Shown: positions 1 to 7,691 of the stretch, piece by piece
How the letters are laid out: the number at the start of each line of letters is the position of its first letter
Numbering within the stretch: the stretch's first letter is position 1
NCBI GenBank assembly: GCA_002494975.1
Contig: DADI01000070.1
Span: forward strand, 32,485-40,535
Source of the DNA: Euryarchaeota archaeon UBA556
GTDB lineage: Archaea; Thermoplasmatota; Poseidoniia; Poseidoniales; Thalassarchaeaceae
Reading direction: 5' to 3'
DNA length: 8,051 bases
The notes under the pieces: model-generated
The model's input: only the letters and a program-made list of their open reading frames with translations
Told to the model about the DNA's origin: nothing
Database searches by the model: none
Program-made: the position numbers and the translations under genes

Positions 1-3000
1 TGGTTTTTCTTCTTCAGAGGCGTCTCTTTCATCTAACTTATTTTTACGTAAGCCAATGACACCTAAGAAACCAATTATTACTAGTATTGAGATACTCACA
101 AGAATACTCAGAACAAACTGAAAATCATTCTGAAAATATTTGAGGCCGGGGTGTGAGTCTGAATTATCTCCTTTACCATCGCCATCAGAGTCTTCCCACT
201 CAGATGTATCATTAGGGAAAATATCATCTGAATCGATGTAGCCATCATTATCAGTATCTGCCAATAATGGATTAGTACCATATTTTATCTCATCAATATC
301 TGATAGACTATCCCCATCATCGTCAGTATCTGCATTGTTCCCTATTCCGTCATTATCCGTATCTACCCATTCTGAGCCATCTAGGGGGCTCCAATCTTCA
401 ATATCTGGATAATTGTCATTATCGTCATCTGTATCTATTAAATCACATTCAAGATCTGAATCAGTGTCCAAAGGGATAGATTGTGATAGCATAGGATCTG
501 TTTCACAAATTAATTCCATAGAATCTGACCACCCATCTCCATCATCATCTGTATCTGAATTATCACCTATACCATCTCCATCAGTATCAGTATCTTCAGA
601 GGGGTCTTTGGGGAAAGCATCGAGTATATCGATCGTCAAATCGTTATCATCATCATTATCTTCGCCAATATCTTGACAACCGTCAGCATCTGCATCGCTA
701 GATAAATTGCTTATCCAATTAATAAGACCTGGAGTGCAATCATCTACTGAATCTATTCGGCCGTCTCCGTCATCATCTATGTCATCTAAATCAATGATCC
801 TATCATCATCTGAATCTAGCGAGCAATCGTCAACTGAACTGGCACCCTGAATAATAGTAATGTAATGTGTAGGGCATGCCCACAAGAATGTACTTCCTGG
901 AGAATCAGTGTAGAAATCATATGGATTTATCTGTTGATTAGATTGAGCCTCATCTGATACATAATACCCTATATCTGCATCAATACAAGATGATTGTGCA
1001 TACGATGGCTGGTAAGTTCCAGGCGAACAAGGAGTTTGAGAAATTGACATTGAATCAGAGGAGAAATATCCGGGTTCAGCAGAAATACAAACCGTTTGTT
1101 TAGTTGAAGGCTGGTAAGTACCGGGAGAACATTCAACATAATCTGATTGGCCTAAATTCAGAACAAAAGTACCTTCAGGAGCATCTAAACAAGAATCTGA
1201 TCCCTCGGATGGCTGGTAAGTACCTTCTAGACAAATATTCTGAGACGAGGATCCTTCTGTAGATACAAAGTGACCAGAATCAGCAAGAATACAAGAATCA
1301 GGACTTATTGATGAAGACGATGGATTATAGCTCCCAATCGAGCATGGTACTTGTTGATTCGCTGCAAATGATGAGACATAATGGCCAGGATCAGAATTAT
1401 AACAACTAGATTGACCTGCTTGAGGCTGATAATTCCCTGGTTCACACGTAGTTTGATTCGTCGCTCCAAACATATCTACAAAATATCCAGAATCAGCATC
1501 AATACAAGAGGATTCACCACTATTGGGCTGGTAAGTTCCAGGAGAACAAATCAATTGTGATGATTCTCCTTCATTTGGTACATGATATCCGATGTCGGCA
1601 TCTAAGCAGTCACTAGAGTTAGTTGAAGAAAAATTTGGATTATAGGTCCCCGGGACACATGGTGTTTGAGAAGGTGAACCTAGAATATCTACGAAATAAC
1701 CTGGAGTCGCATCTAAGCAACTTAAACTAGATGTTGAAGGTTGATAAGTCCCTAGACTGCATTCGGTTTGAAATGCTGAACCATTAGTAGGAACATAATG
1801 TCCGGGTGCTGCCTCAATACATCTGAATTGACCCATAGACGGCTGGAATGTACCAACACCACAAGGTGTTTGAGATACCGATTGAGGGGCTGAAGAATAG
1901 TTCCCTTGGCTTGCTTGAATACAATATGATTGTCCAGAATAAGGTTGGTAATTACCAGGAGTACATGGACTCTGATAAGTAGATGCAGGAGAGGAAACAA
2001 AATTACCTGGAGATGCAAGAATACAAGATGTTTGACCCGTATTAGGTTGATAACTACCATTCGTACATGCTATTTGATTTGGTGAACCTGGAACAGACGT
2101 ATAATATCCAGAATCTGTATCTATACAAGTTGTCTGAGCAGTTTGGTTTTGATATGTCCCTGCTAGGCAAGACTGTTGACTAGTGGCACCTACAGTATTG
2201 ACATAATAACCAAGAGAGGCAGGGGTCTGTATAAAAGAACCAAATGCAGAAGTGTAGTAACCTAGTGTAGTCGTTAAACATCCTGATTGACCGGTTAGTC
2301 CTTGATAAGTCCCAGGAGAACAGGGTATCTGTGACGTCGCACCAGAGGTAGATACAAAGTAACCCTGAGCAGCGCTTGTACAAGATGCACTACCAGAGTT
2401 TGGCTCAAATGTACCAACAGAACATAACTCTTGATTTACCCCTATTTCTGCATCAATCAGATTATTGACATCACCGATTATTGAGGAATCGACAGTATTG
2501 AAATAACTTAGATTCATATAATATTGACCTGTGAAATTTATTCTTTCAATTTCAATATATATACTTCGTGACGATGAACTAGAAGTACTATTCGTACTAA
2601 CTGATTTGGGACTAAAACCAGAACTATTGTTAGAATCAATGATACTGAGAGTTGAACTATACAAAGAAATACCGATTTCGGCATTTGAAGACTCGACATT
2701 TATCCATACTCCATATAATTTATCAATATCAATCATATAGTAATCGTACACATCTGAAGAGGAACTTATTCGAGCAGTGTAACTAGCGCTGTTAGAACTT
2801 AAATTATTATAACTAAGGTTAGAATCACCTGAATCACCAGTAGAAGTAGATACAAAGCTACCAGGGTCTGAAATTTCACAAGATGTCGAGCCTATTTCTT
2901 GTTGATAGTAACCTTCTGGACAAATTGTTTGAGAAGGAGATGCTAATGAATTAACATAATGTCCGGCAGAAGCCTTACTACAAACTGATTTACCTGTTTG

Positions 3001-4485
3001 GTGCTGATACTCACCCAGAGGGCATTCAGATTGATATAATGCAGAAGATAATGAATAATGTCCAATAGAAGACTCGTTACATGTGATCCTTCCCCACGAG
3101 CCAAGATCACAATTCATCCATCGAGCAGGATTATTTGGATACGGATCTGTAGGAGAGGGGACACCGTCTCCATCGTCATCTCCAGTCATATGCACATCAA
3201 GCAAGTTAGTTATTCCATCACCATCCATATCTTGATCTGAAAAGGAAATTTCATGGCCATTTGAAAAATTCATCAGATAAGGAGATATTAAAAAATTCGT
3301 AGTATTATCGAATTGACCATCCTGATTCCCCCAGCAGAATATATCATATGAGTTTGATATAGAACAAGTCGATTCTAAACCTGAGGTGATTGCGATCATA
3401 TCATCTGAGATATTTGAAGAAGAAAAATCTACATACTGAGGTATATTGGTATTAGAACCCGTGCAACCACTTGAAGGTATAACAGAAGAGCACTCGCCAT
3501 TTCCAAGTTGACCATAGGTATTAACTCCCCAGCAATTAATCGAACCATTATCTAGTATAGCACAAGCATGAGAATTAGTACCCTGAATAGAAATTGCTGA
3601 ACGGCCAGAATCTAAAGACAAAGAGATTGAACCATTAGTCAACTGGCCGCCAAGAGATGAGATAGTGTATGAATAGCCCCAACAACTAATAGAACCACTT
3701 GAAGAAATTACACATACACTATATCCTGGCGTTGATATTGATACCACACTTTCGCCAATCGAATGATTGACTATTACAGGAGTATTACTGTCAGTAGTTG
3801 TACCATCAGCAAATATTCCGTAAGAATTGTCTCCCCAACAGGACACTTCTCCAGTATTCAGTAAAGCACAGGTGAAATCTAAGCCTGATGAAATTGAGAC
3901 TGCTGTTTTATTCACTCCAAGATTAACCGCAGTAGGAGAATTTCGATTACTATTCGAACCATCTCCTAATTGCCCCTTATTATTCCTACCCCAGCAAGAT
4001 ACAGACCCATCATCAAGAATAGCACAAAAGTGATTATTCCCTTGACTTAATGCAGCTGGAATTTTATCACCTAAATCTACATATCCGCTTAATAATTGTT
4101 GGTTACCTAAACCAAGTTGACCATAATTATTCAAGCCTGAGCAGTAAAGACTGTAATTACCTAAAAGAGAACATTGACCTGAAATTGAAATCACATTGCC
4201 TCCAGAGAAATTTGCTGAACCATTGATGAAAGAAACTACTGACCCATTATCAAGAACTAAGTTAGGGCTATCAGAGTTCATTTCAAAAACTGAATTTGAA
4301 AAAACATTTCCTTTTTCAGAACCAGGTGAATTAAGCCCAGATACTGATTTACTTGCAGAGAAATATTCATTTTCAGTCGAATCAATCTCTTCGGATGAAT
4401 CAATGAAATTAAGAATTGGGACTGTTAGAAATAGTAAACAAATCGTGGCCGCAAGATATTTTTGCACTGGCATAATACTGGACAT
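1..4485 (-). CDS. Giant modular cell-surface protein: RCC1 propeller, ephrin-receptor-like repeats, TSP3 Ca-binding repeats, C-terminal TM anchor (3' end beyond window)
   Basis: I translated one uninterrupted frame of 1495 codons from ATG 4485 to the window edge; its stop lies outside. An in-frame TAG at 4492-4494 rules out an earlier start, though ATG 4473 is possible. Modules in order: signal peptide (hydrophobic core about residues 10-27); six RCC1-like blades (about 96-411); a short Asp-rich Ca-binding segment (417-450); 16 ephrin-receptor/GCC2-GCC3-like Cys repeats (487-1185), interrupted by a PPC-like sandwich (550-677); TSP3-like Asp repeats (1219-1448); one TM helix (about 1456-1479); then R1480-K-N-K and an acidic tail. 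The predicted topology is a large extracellular part anchored by its C-terminus, the usual layout of archaeal surface proteins. Many N-x-S/T sequons suggest N-glycosylation. Adhesion, ligand binding or a cell-envelope role is inference; no catalytic motif was seen. The upstream radical SAM gene is co-directional at 52 bp, but a functional link is doubtful. Confidence 0.93.
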   Translation of the reverse strand, partial: MSSIMPVQKYLAATICLLFLTVPILNFIDSSEEIDSTENEYFSASKSVSGLNSPGSEKGNVFSNSVFEMNSDSPNLVLDNGSVVSFINGSANFSGGNVISISGQCSLLGNYSLYCSGLNNYGQLGLGNQQLLSGYVDLGDKIPAALSQGNNHFCAILDDGSVSCWGRNNKGQLGDGSNSNRNSPTAVNLGVNKTAVSISSGLDFTCALLNTGEVSCWGDNSYGIFADGTTTDSNTPVIVNHSIGESVVSISTPGYSVCVISSSGSISCWGYSYTISSLGGQLTNGSISLSLDSGRSAISIQGTNSHACAILDNGSINCWGVNTYGQLGNGECSSVIPSSGCTGSNTNIPQYVDFSSSNISDDMIAITSGLESTCSISNSYDIFCWGNQDGQFDNTTNFLISPYLMNFSNGHEISFSDQDMDGDGITNLLDVHMTGDDDGDGVPSPTDPYPNNPARWMNCDLGSWGRITCNESSIGHYSLSSALYQSECPLGEYQHQTGKSVCSKASAGHYVNSLASPSQTICPEGYYQQEIGSTSCEISDPGSFVSTSTGDSGDSNLSYNNLSSNSASYTARISSSSDVYDYYMIDIDKLYGVWINVESSNAEIGISLYSSTLSIIDSNNSSGFSPKSVSTNSTSSSSSRSIYIEIERINFTGQYYMNLSYFNTVDSSIIGDVNNLIDAEIGVNQELCSVGTFEPNSGSASCTSAAQGYFVSTSGATSQIPCSPGTYQGLTGQSGCLTTTLGYYTSAFGSFIQTPASLGYYVNTVGATSQQSCLAGTYQNQTAQTTCIDTDSGYYTSVPGSPNQIACTNGSYQPNTGQTSCILASPGNFVSSPASTYQSPCTPGNYQPYSGQSYCIQASQGNYSSAPQSVSQTPCGVGTFQPSMGQFRCIEAAPGHYVPTNGSAFQTECSLGTYQPSTSSLSCLDATPGYFVDILGSPSQTPCVPGTYNPNFSSTNSSDCLDADIGYHVPNEGESSQLICSPGTYQPNSGESSCIDADSGYFVDMFGATNQTTCEPGNYQPQAGQSSCYNSDPGHYVSSFAANQQVPCSIGSYNPSSSSISPDSCILADSGHFVSTEGSSSQNICLEGTYQPSEGSDSCLDAPEGTFVLNLGQSDYVECSPGTYQPSTKQTVCISAEPGYFSSDSMSISQTPCSPGTYQPSYAQSSCIDADIGYYVSDEAQSNQQINPYDFYTDSPGSTFLWACPTHYITIIQGASSVDDCSLDSDDDRIIDLDDIDDDGDGRIDSVDDCTPGLINWISNLSSDADADGCQDIGEDNDDDNDLTIDILDAFPKDPSEDTDTDGDGIGDNSDTDDDGDGWSDSMELICETDPMLSQSIPLDTDSDLECDLIDTDDDNDNYPDIEDWSPLDGSEWVDTDNDGIGNNADTDDDGDSLSDIDEIKYGTNPLLADTDNDGYIDSDDIFPNDTSEWEDSDGDGKGDNSDSHPGLKYFQNDFQFVLSILVSISILVIIGFLGVIGLRKNKLDERDASEEEKP
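142..831 (-). repeat. TSP3-type calcium-binding Asp repeats of the surface protein
   Basis: Residues about 1219-1448 are very rich in Asp, with repeated D-x-D-x-D-G-D/x-G motifs (D-D-D-G-D-G-R, D-T-D-G-D-G-I-G-D, D-T-D-N-D-G-Y, D-S-D-G-D-G-K-G-D) and intervening D-x-F-P-x-D-P/T segments. This is the thrombospondin type 3 pattern that coordinates Ca ions, common in secreted proteins of marine microbes. It sits directly before the membrane helix and probably makes a Ca-stiffened stem. A shorter segment of the same type (residues 417-450) separates the propeller from the Cys repeats. Confidence 0.85.
931..3027 (-). repeat. Array of 16 ephrin-receptor-like (GCC2/GCC3-type) Cys repeats
   Basis: Residues 487-1185 contain 16 copies of a roughly 34-residue unit (about 102 bp). 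The pattern is P-C-x-x-G-T-Y-Q-P-x-x-G-Q-x-x-C-x-x-A-x-x-G-Y-Y/F-V, then a short Ser/Gly/Gln linker ending in S-x-Q-T. Each unit has two Cys about 12-18 residues apart, probably one disulfide. Two units precede an inserted beta domain (residues 550-677) and fourteen follow it. Units 10 and 13 have longer loops between the two Cys. After unit 4 there is a partial unit lacking both Cys. Similar repeats are known from ephrin receptors and many eukaryotic and microbial surface proteins. Repeats this regular usually form an extended stalk. Confidence 0.85.
2455..2838 (-). other. PPC-like beta-sandwich domain interrupting the Cys-repeat array
   Basis: Residues about 550-677 have no Cys and are Ser/Asn-rich with alternating hydrophobic strands. 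The order is a D-x-Y-D-Y-Y-M-I-D-I strand, a G-V-W-I-N-V strand, an I-S-L-Y-S strand, a Ser-rich loop, then I-Y-I-E-I-E and G-Q-Y-Y-M-N-L-S-Y strands. This order resembles bacterial/archaeal pre-peptidase C-terminal (PPC) domains, which often bind carbohydrate or assist secretion. The assignment rests on pattern only. The flanks (F-V-S-T-S before, I-D-A-E-I-G after) look like broken repeat-unit ends, as if the domain was inserted between units. Confidence 0.5.
3255..4200 (-). repeat. RCC1-like beta-propeller repeats of the surface protein (about 6 blades)
   Basis: Residues about 96-411 hold six repeats with the RCC1/alpha-tubulin-suppressor signature: a Cys, a short turn with G-S or G-E, then C-W-G, followed in the better copies by N-x-x-G-Q-L-G and a P-x-x-V end. 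Clear CWG copies include C164-W-G. Most blades carry two Cys about ten residues apart (C154 and C164 in one), which suggests one disulfide per blade, as expected outside the cell. The first blade (YCSG for CWG) and the fourth lack parts of the signature. RCC1-type propellers usually have seven blades, so a divergent blade may lie in residues 30-95. Confidence 0.85.
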
Positions 4486-4528
4486 ACAGCACTAGCGCCT
4501 ATCTGGAGACTATCACTATTACTCTAGA

Positions 4529-4537
4529 TTGATATAG
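4529..4537 (-). promoter_or_regulatory. Weak TATA-like element upstream of the surface-protein gene
   Basis: The 52-bp gap between the radical SAM stop and ATG 4485 contains CTATATCAA about 48 nt before the start codon. If this is an archaeal TATA box, transcription would begin about 25 nt downstream and give a short leader of about 20 nt. No convincing BRE or Shine-Dalgarno sequence is visible. In AT-rich DNA such a match can occur by chance, so read-through from the upstream gene is equally possible. Confidence 0.2.
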
Positions 4538-6349
4538 TCATGCATCACATTTCAATACTTTTTTAGCAATCGGAGGAATCTCAAGATTAGCAGAACTGAA
4601 AGCCTGTTCAACGGAAATGAAGGGCGTATCTGATTTACGGCTTGCTCTAGCTCGGGAACTTATGATTCTCCAAGCACCTTTTTTACCGATTCCAGGAATA
4701 GATTCTAACTGTTGTTGAGATACAGAATTGATGTCAAGATTTAATTCCACGCCTGAAATACTCCTCATGCCATGGCCAGTCACTAAGATATCAGATTCTG
4801 TTTCGAGAGGGATATGATAGGGGATTCCAACTAAAATTGGATAAGCCCCTATTTGTCGGCCAAAAGTAATTCCCGACTTACCATATATCGATGGATCTCT
4901 GTGTATTGGATTCAAGACTTGCTCGGGACGGCGTATTCTATCATCATGCGTTTCCCACCAGATATCCTTTAATATAGAACCAAGAGGAAACATTTCTTCG
5001 AGCAATGGCTTGTCTATATTTTCACGAACTTTCTGTTTAAATGAGCGGAAATCTACGTCTGAAATTTCCTGAAAACCTTGACCTTCGACCTGTCTTATAT
5101 TAATACGTCTTAGCCACAATCCTTCTGAGCGTAAATCTTGCAATAATTGGAGATTCAATGAATAACTGTGTTTATTTTCACCGTTCAGCCCTGCTATAAA
5201 GTTAAGACCGGGGAGAAGTTTAGGGAGACCTCTGTCCCCCCTAACACGACCAAAATCATTGATGTGACGTATTGCGATTTTCAATTGTTCGGCATCACAA
5301 TTTAACCAATTCATTTCATGAACATTAGGGTCAGCTGATTCTAAACCAAATGATAATACTGCGCCATCACTAAGAGTATCAATCATAGATTTGGTTATTT
5401 CTGTAGATGGTTCAATATTTTCAGCAACTATTGAAGGATTCCCATTATCTACATGTAATATGTTTAATCTTTCATCATTTCTTGCCCCATATAGAACCTT
5501 AGAAATCGGTTCGGGGTTAGGAATCGGATATTCCATATCTATGACCCCTTCTGCACGATATGTGTAGATGTCTGTTGCACCTCCAATTCTTATATTTCTT
5601 ACACCAGAATCTATAGCGCCGGAAATTTCTTTCAACACATCATCTTCACTTCTCCAAAGAGGGACTCCTTTTTTCGGTTCTATACAAAATTTACATCCTC
5701 TCTTAAATCGTACGCAGCCTTGATAAAGTTCAACTTCATATGTTAAAGGCCCTGTGCGTCCATCTTCCGTAAAAAGATCAGGATGAGTGGTCACTGCCTT
5801 AGAAGTAGAACCTTTTTGGGCCCATAAAGACCATTGTTCTTTAGTTCTCTTACCGTGCTTCCAGATACCTGTTGAGATATAGTGGTTTAGAGATGCATCA
5901 ATATCGTTAACTGCACAGAAAAGATTACTTCGTAAAGGAGTCCATCCAGAATAACGCCAATTTTTAATTGCCCACCCTCCACATAATATTGGTTGCTCTC
6001 TAGGAAATACTGCAAGAATTTCATCCAATTCTTTTTGACTGATCGGAGTTCCTCGAACATATTTTCCAGGAACTATTGAACCAGCTAGAACTACTGTGCC
6101 AGATAATTTCGATAAATCTCTACGTAGTTTATCTCTATCGTCCTTATTCTTAAGAAGAGATTTATATCTTAATCTCCATTGATCTATAGTGAGATACGTA
6201 TATGGTATACCTCTAGATTCAAGGACACCACAAATATAACGAATATGAAAACCAAGATAGTTTGGAACTCCAAATGCAGCAGGCTCATCTTCATAGCCAT
6301 CAATTACAAGCCACCCCTCCATATTGGTAGGGGAATCTAATACAGCCAT
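4538..6349 (-). CDS. Radical SAM protein with C-terminal helix-hairpin-helix (COG1031 type)
   Basis: This 603-residue protein starts with a short domain containing D-G-Y-x-D-E-P (17-23), resembling the N-terminal domain of B12-binding-type or UPF0313-like radical SAM proteins but without an obvious cobalamin His motif. The radical SAM core carries the cluster Cys C212, C219 and C222 (C-x6-C-x2-C), followed by a G-V-R-N-I-R-I-G-G strand near 249-257 and F-G-L-E-S-A-D (334-340). The C-terminus has a helix-hairpin-helix with I-P-G-I-G-K-K-G (551-558), a non-specific nucleic-acid-binding element. The architecture matches the mainly archaeal COG1031 family, which to my knowledge has no established reaction; SAM cleavage by a 4Fe-4S cluster is expected. 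ATG 6349 lies 11 bp after the csl4 stop, suggesting co-transcription; Met10 (6322) is an alternative start. A role in RNA or nucleotide modification is inference from the HhH motif and the neighbours. Confidence 0.92.
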   Translation of the reverse strand: MAVLDSPTNMEGWLVIDGYEDEPAAFGVPNYLGFHIRYICGVLESRGIPYTYLTIDQWRLRYKSLLKNKDDRDKLRRDLSKLSGTVVLAGSIVPGKYVRGTPISQKELDEILAVFPREQPILCGGWAIKNWRYSGWTPLRSNLFCAVNDIDASLNHYISTGIWKHGKRTKEQWSLWAQKGSTSKAVTTHPDLFTEDGRTGPLTYEVELYQGCVRFKRGCKFCIEPKKGVPLWRSEDDVLKEISGAIDSGVRNIRIGGATDIYTYRAEGVIDMEYPIPNPEPISKVLYGARNDERLNILHVDNGNPSIVAENIEPSTEITKSMIDTLSDGAVLSFGLESADPNVHEMNWLNCDAEQLKIAIRHINDFGRVRGDRGLPKLLPGLNFIAGLNGENKHSYSLNLQLLQDLRSEGLWLRRINIRQVEGQGFQEISDVDFRSFKQKVRENIDKPLLEEMFPLGSILKDIWWETHDDRIRRPEQVLNPIHRDPSIYGKSGITFGRQIGAYPILVGIPYHIPLETESDILVTGHGMRSISGVELNLDINSVSQQQLESIPGIGKKGAWRIISSRARASRKSDTPFISVEQAFSSANLEIPPIAKKVLKCDA

Positions 6350-6360
6350 TAATAACTCGC

Positions 6361-7635
6361 TTATTTTCTGCGGCGTGAACGCCTATCATTAGAGCCACCG
6401 CGTGACTCATTTGATTCTTGGACACTGATTTTTCTTCCATGAAATTCAAATCCGTCTAATTCCTTAACTGCTTTTTGACCATCTTTTAGGCTAGAGAATT
6501 TTATGAAAGCAAAACCTCTTGACTTACCAGTCTCGCGATCTTTAGCGATATGGACCTCTGTTAGTTCACCATAGGTAGAAAATAATTTTCTTAAATCATC
6601 TTCATTGGCATCCCAAGAGATACTACCTACAAATAACTTGACTCCTGATGATTCAGCGGACTTTGCTCTAGCAGATTTCAGAACTGCACGCTCTGCAGAT
6701 AATTCTTCTTTAGTTGCAGTGCCATCATTGACCTTATTCATACAATCACGGCATCGTATTGGTTTCCCAGGTGTGGGTTTGAAAGGAACTTCTGTAGAAC
6801 TCGAACACATAGTGCAAGTGGTTTTGTGCATTTCTCTACGCTGGCCCCCTGAACGATTACCTCCTGAACGGTTATTGTTGCGCATTTTAGCAACAAATGC
6901 TGGAACTTCATGATTTATACCTCTTCTAAAATCTGCTAGAGGAGAAAGATATGGACGAACTCCATCGTGTCCAAGCATTTTCTCAGCCTCAGATGACCAT
7001 CTTTCTCCAGGCCTATTTAGAGATTCAACATTCGCCCCTTCAGGTATAGTATATCCATGCCCAAATCCGTTAGAAAGTACACGATATCCGCTATAATCAC
7101 ACCTAGGACATGATACATTAAAATCAGGTAAGGAATCACTTTTCTGTAGTATTTCTCCACAAGGAGGACATATTGCATGCAAAACTCCTAATTCAGGATT
7201 TTCACGAGTTGACGCTTTGAGCATAGGTTCAAACTGAGTTATTTTAGCCCGGACTATGTCTCTTGAACGCATTGCATCACCAGCAGACGGGATGTATCGA
7301 TCGACAAAGTCTGTAACATAAATATCAGCGAATAGTTTCAAAGCAGGGATTGTCCTCTCTCCACCATCTTTATTTTCAATATGAAGAATTCTGATTTCGG
7401 CAGTTTTAGCATTGAGACGATTTACTTGACCTATCACTATGTCGCCGATTTTAGGCATGTTAGCAGTAGAACCTTTAATCTGAACTGATATCGTCCCATT
7501 ATCTTCAACTAACTTACCTGAGAGAGATGCAAGAAAACCAGAATTAGTAGAAATTATGCCATCTCCCAAAGTTAATCCTTCGTCGACTGCAACGGATGTT
7601 CCCGGTGTGACGAAGTCGCCTGCTGAAGCATTCAT
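6361..7635 (-). CDS. csl4: Exosome RNA-binding subunit Csl4 fused to a zinc finger and an RRM domain
   Basis: Residues 1-60 match the Csl4 N-terminal domain (G-D-F-V-T-P-G at 6-12). An S1-like RNA-binding barrel follows (about 62-145, starting I-G-D-I-V-I-G-Q-V). Next is the Csl4 zinc ribbon with C156-x2-C159 and C176-x2-C179. Archaeal Csl4 normally ends soon after this, at roughly 180-200 residues. This protein goes on through a linker with an Arg/Gly/Asn patch (252-268), a CxxC-x17-CxxC finger (C274, C277, C295, C298) and a canonical RRM (about 333-407: RNP2 L-F-V-G-S-I at 334-339, RNP1 K-S-R-G-F-A-F-I-K-F at 371-380), ending in an Arg-rich tail. Csl4 caps the archaeal exosome and recruits RNA for 3'-5' decay or tailing in the cytoplasm. 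The start is firm: an in-frame TGA lies at 7651-7653 with no other start codon before ATG 7635. No good promoter was seen in the 56-bp gap upstream, so it may be co-transcribed with the methylase. Confidence 0.93.
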   Translation of the reverse strand: MNASAGDFVTPGTSVAVDEGLTLGDGIISTNSGFLASLSGKLVEDNGTISVQIKGSTANMPKIGDIVIGQVNRLNAKTAEIRILHIENKDGGERTIPALKLFADIYVTDFVDRYIPSAGDAMRSRDIVRAKITQFEPMLKASTRENPELGVLHAICPPCGEILQKSDSLPDFNVSCPRCDYSGYRVLSNGFGHGYTIPEGANVESLNRPGERWSSEAEKMLGHDGVRPYLSPLADFRRGINHEVPAFVAKMRNNNRSGGNRSGGQRREMHKTTCTMCSSSTEVPFKPTPGKPIRCRDCMNKVNDGTATKEELSAERAVLKSARAKSAESSGVKLFVGSISWDANEDDLRKLFSTYGELTEVHIAKDRETGKSRGFAFIKFSSLKDGQKAVKELDGFEFHGRKISVQESNESRGGSNDRRSRRRK

Positions 7636-7691
7636 TGTACTGGCGACCGGTCAACCACGTATGAATAACACGGATGTTGAGAATCAAACAT

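Noticed and set aside
413..676. Plus-strand Ser-rich open frame
   Set aside because: It is the antisense of Asp-codon-rich TSP3 repeats (GAT/GAC read backwards gives TCA/ATC-rich Ser and Ile codons) and matches no family.
1752..2383. Two short minus-strand frames in another phase within the Cys-repeat array
   Set aside because: They overlap the continuous long frame and have no domain pattern of their own; their apparent regularity comes from the underlying repeats.
931..3027. Regular ~102-bp periodicity with recurring GGCTGGTAAGT-like blocks, as in a CRISPR or satellite array
   Set aside because: The repeats are degenerate, stay in frame with the minus-strand protein and translate to a conserved Cys/Gly/Tyr pattern. 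They are protein repeats, not CRISPR spacers or non-coding repeats.
3827..4495. Plus-strand frames opposite the propeller and signal-peptide region (3827-4033 and 4196-4495)
   Set aside because: They are antisense to well-supported RCC1-like coding sequence, with no recognisable motif.
6605..6913. Plus-strand 102-codon frame opposite the Csl4 zinc finger and RRM
   Set aside because: It lies antisense to clear RRM and zinc-finger coding sequence and shows no family features.
7645..7652. GACCGGTC palindrome upstream of csl4 as an operator
   Set aside because: A perfect 8-bp palindrome is expected by chance many times in 8 kb, and the flanks do not extend the symmetry.
7636..7691. Possible promoter or terminator between the methylase and csl4
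   Set aside because: There is no clear TATA/BRE pair, no T-run and no stable hairpin. The spacing is compatible with co-transcription.
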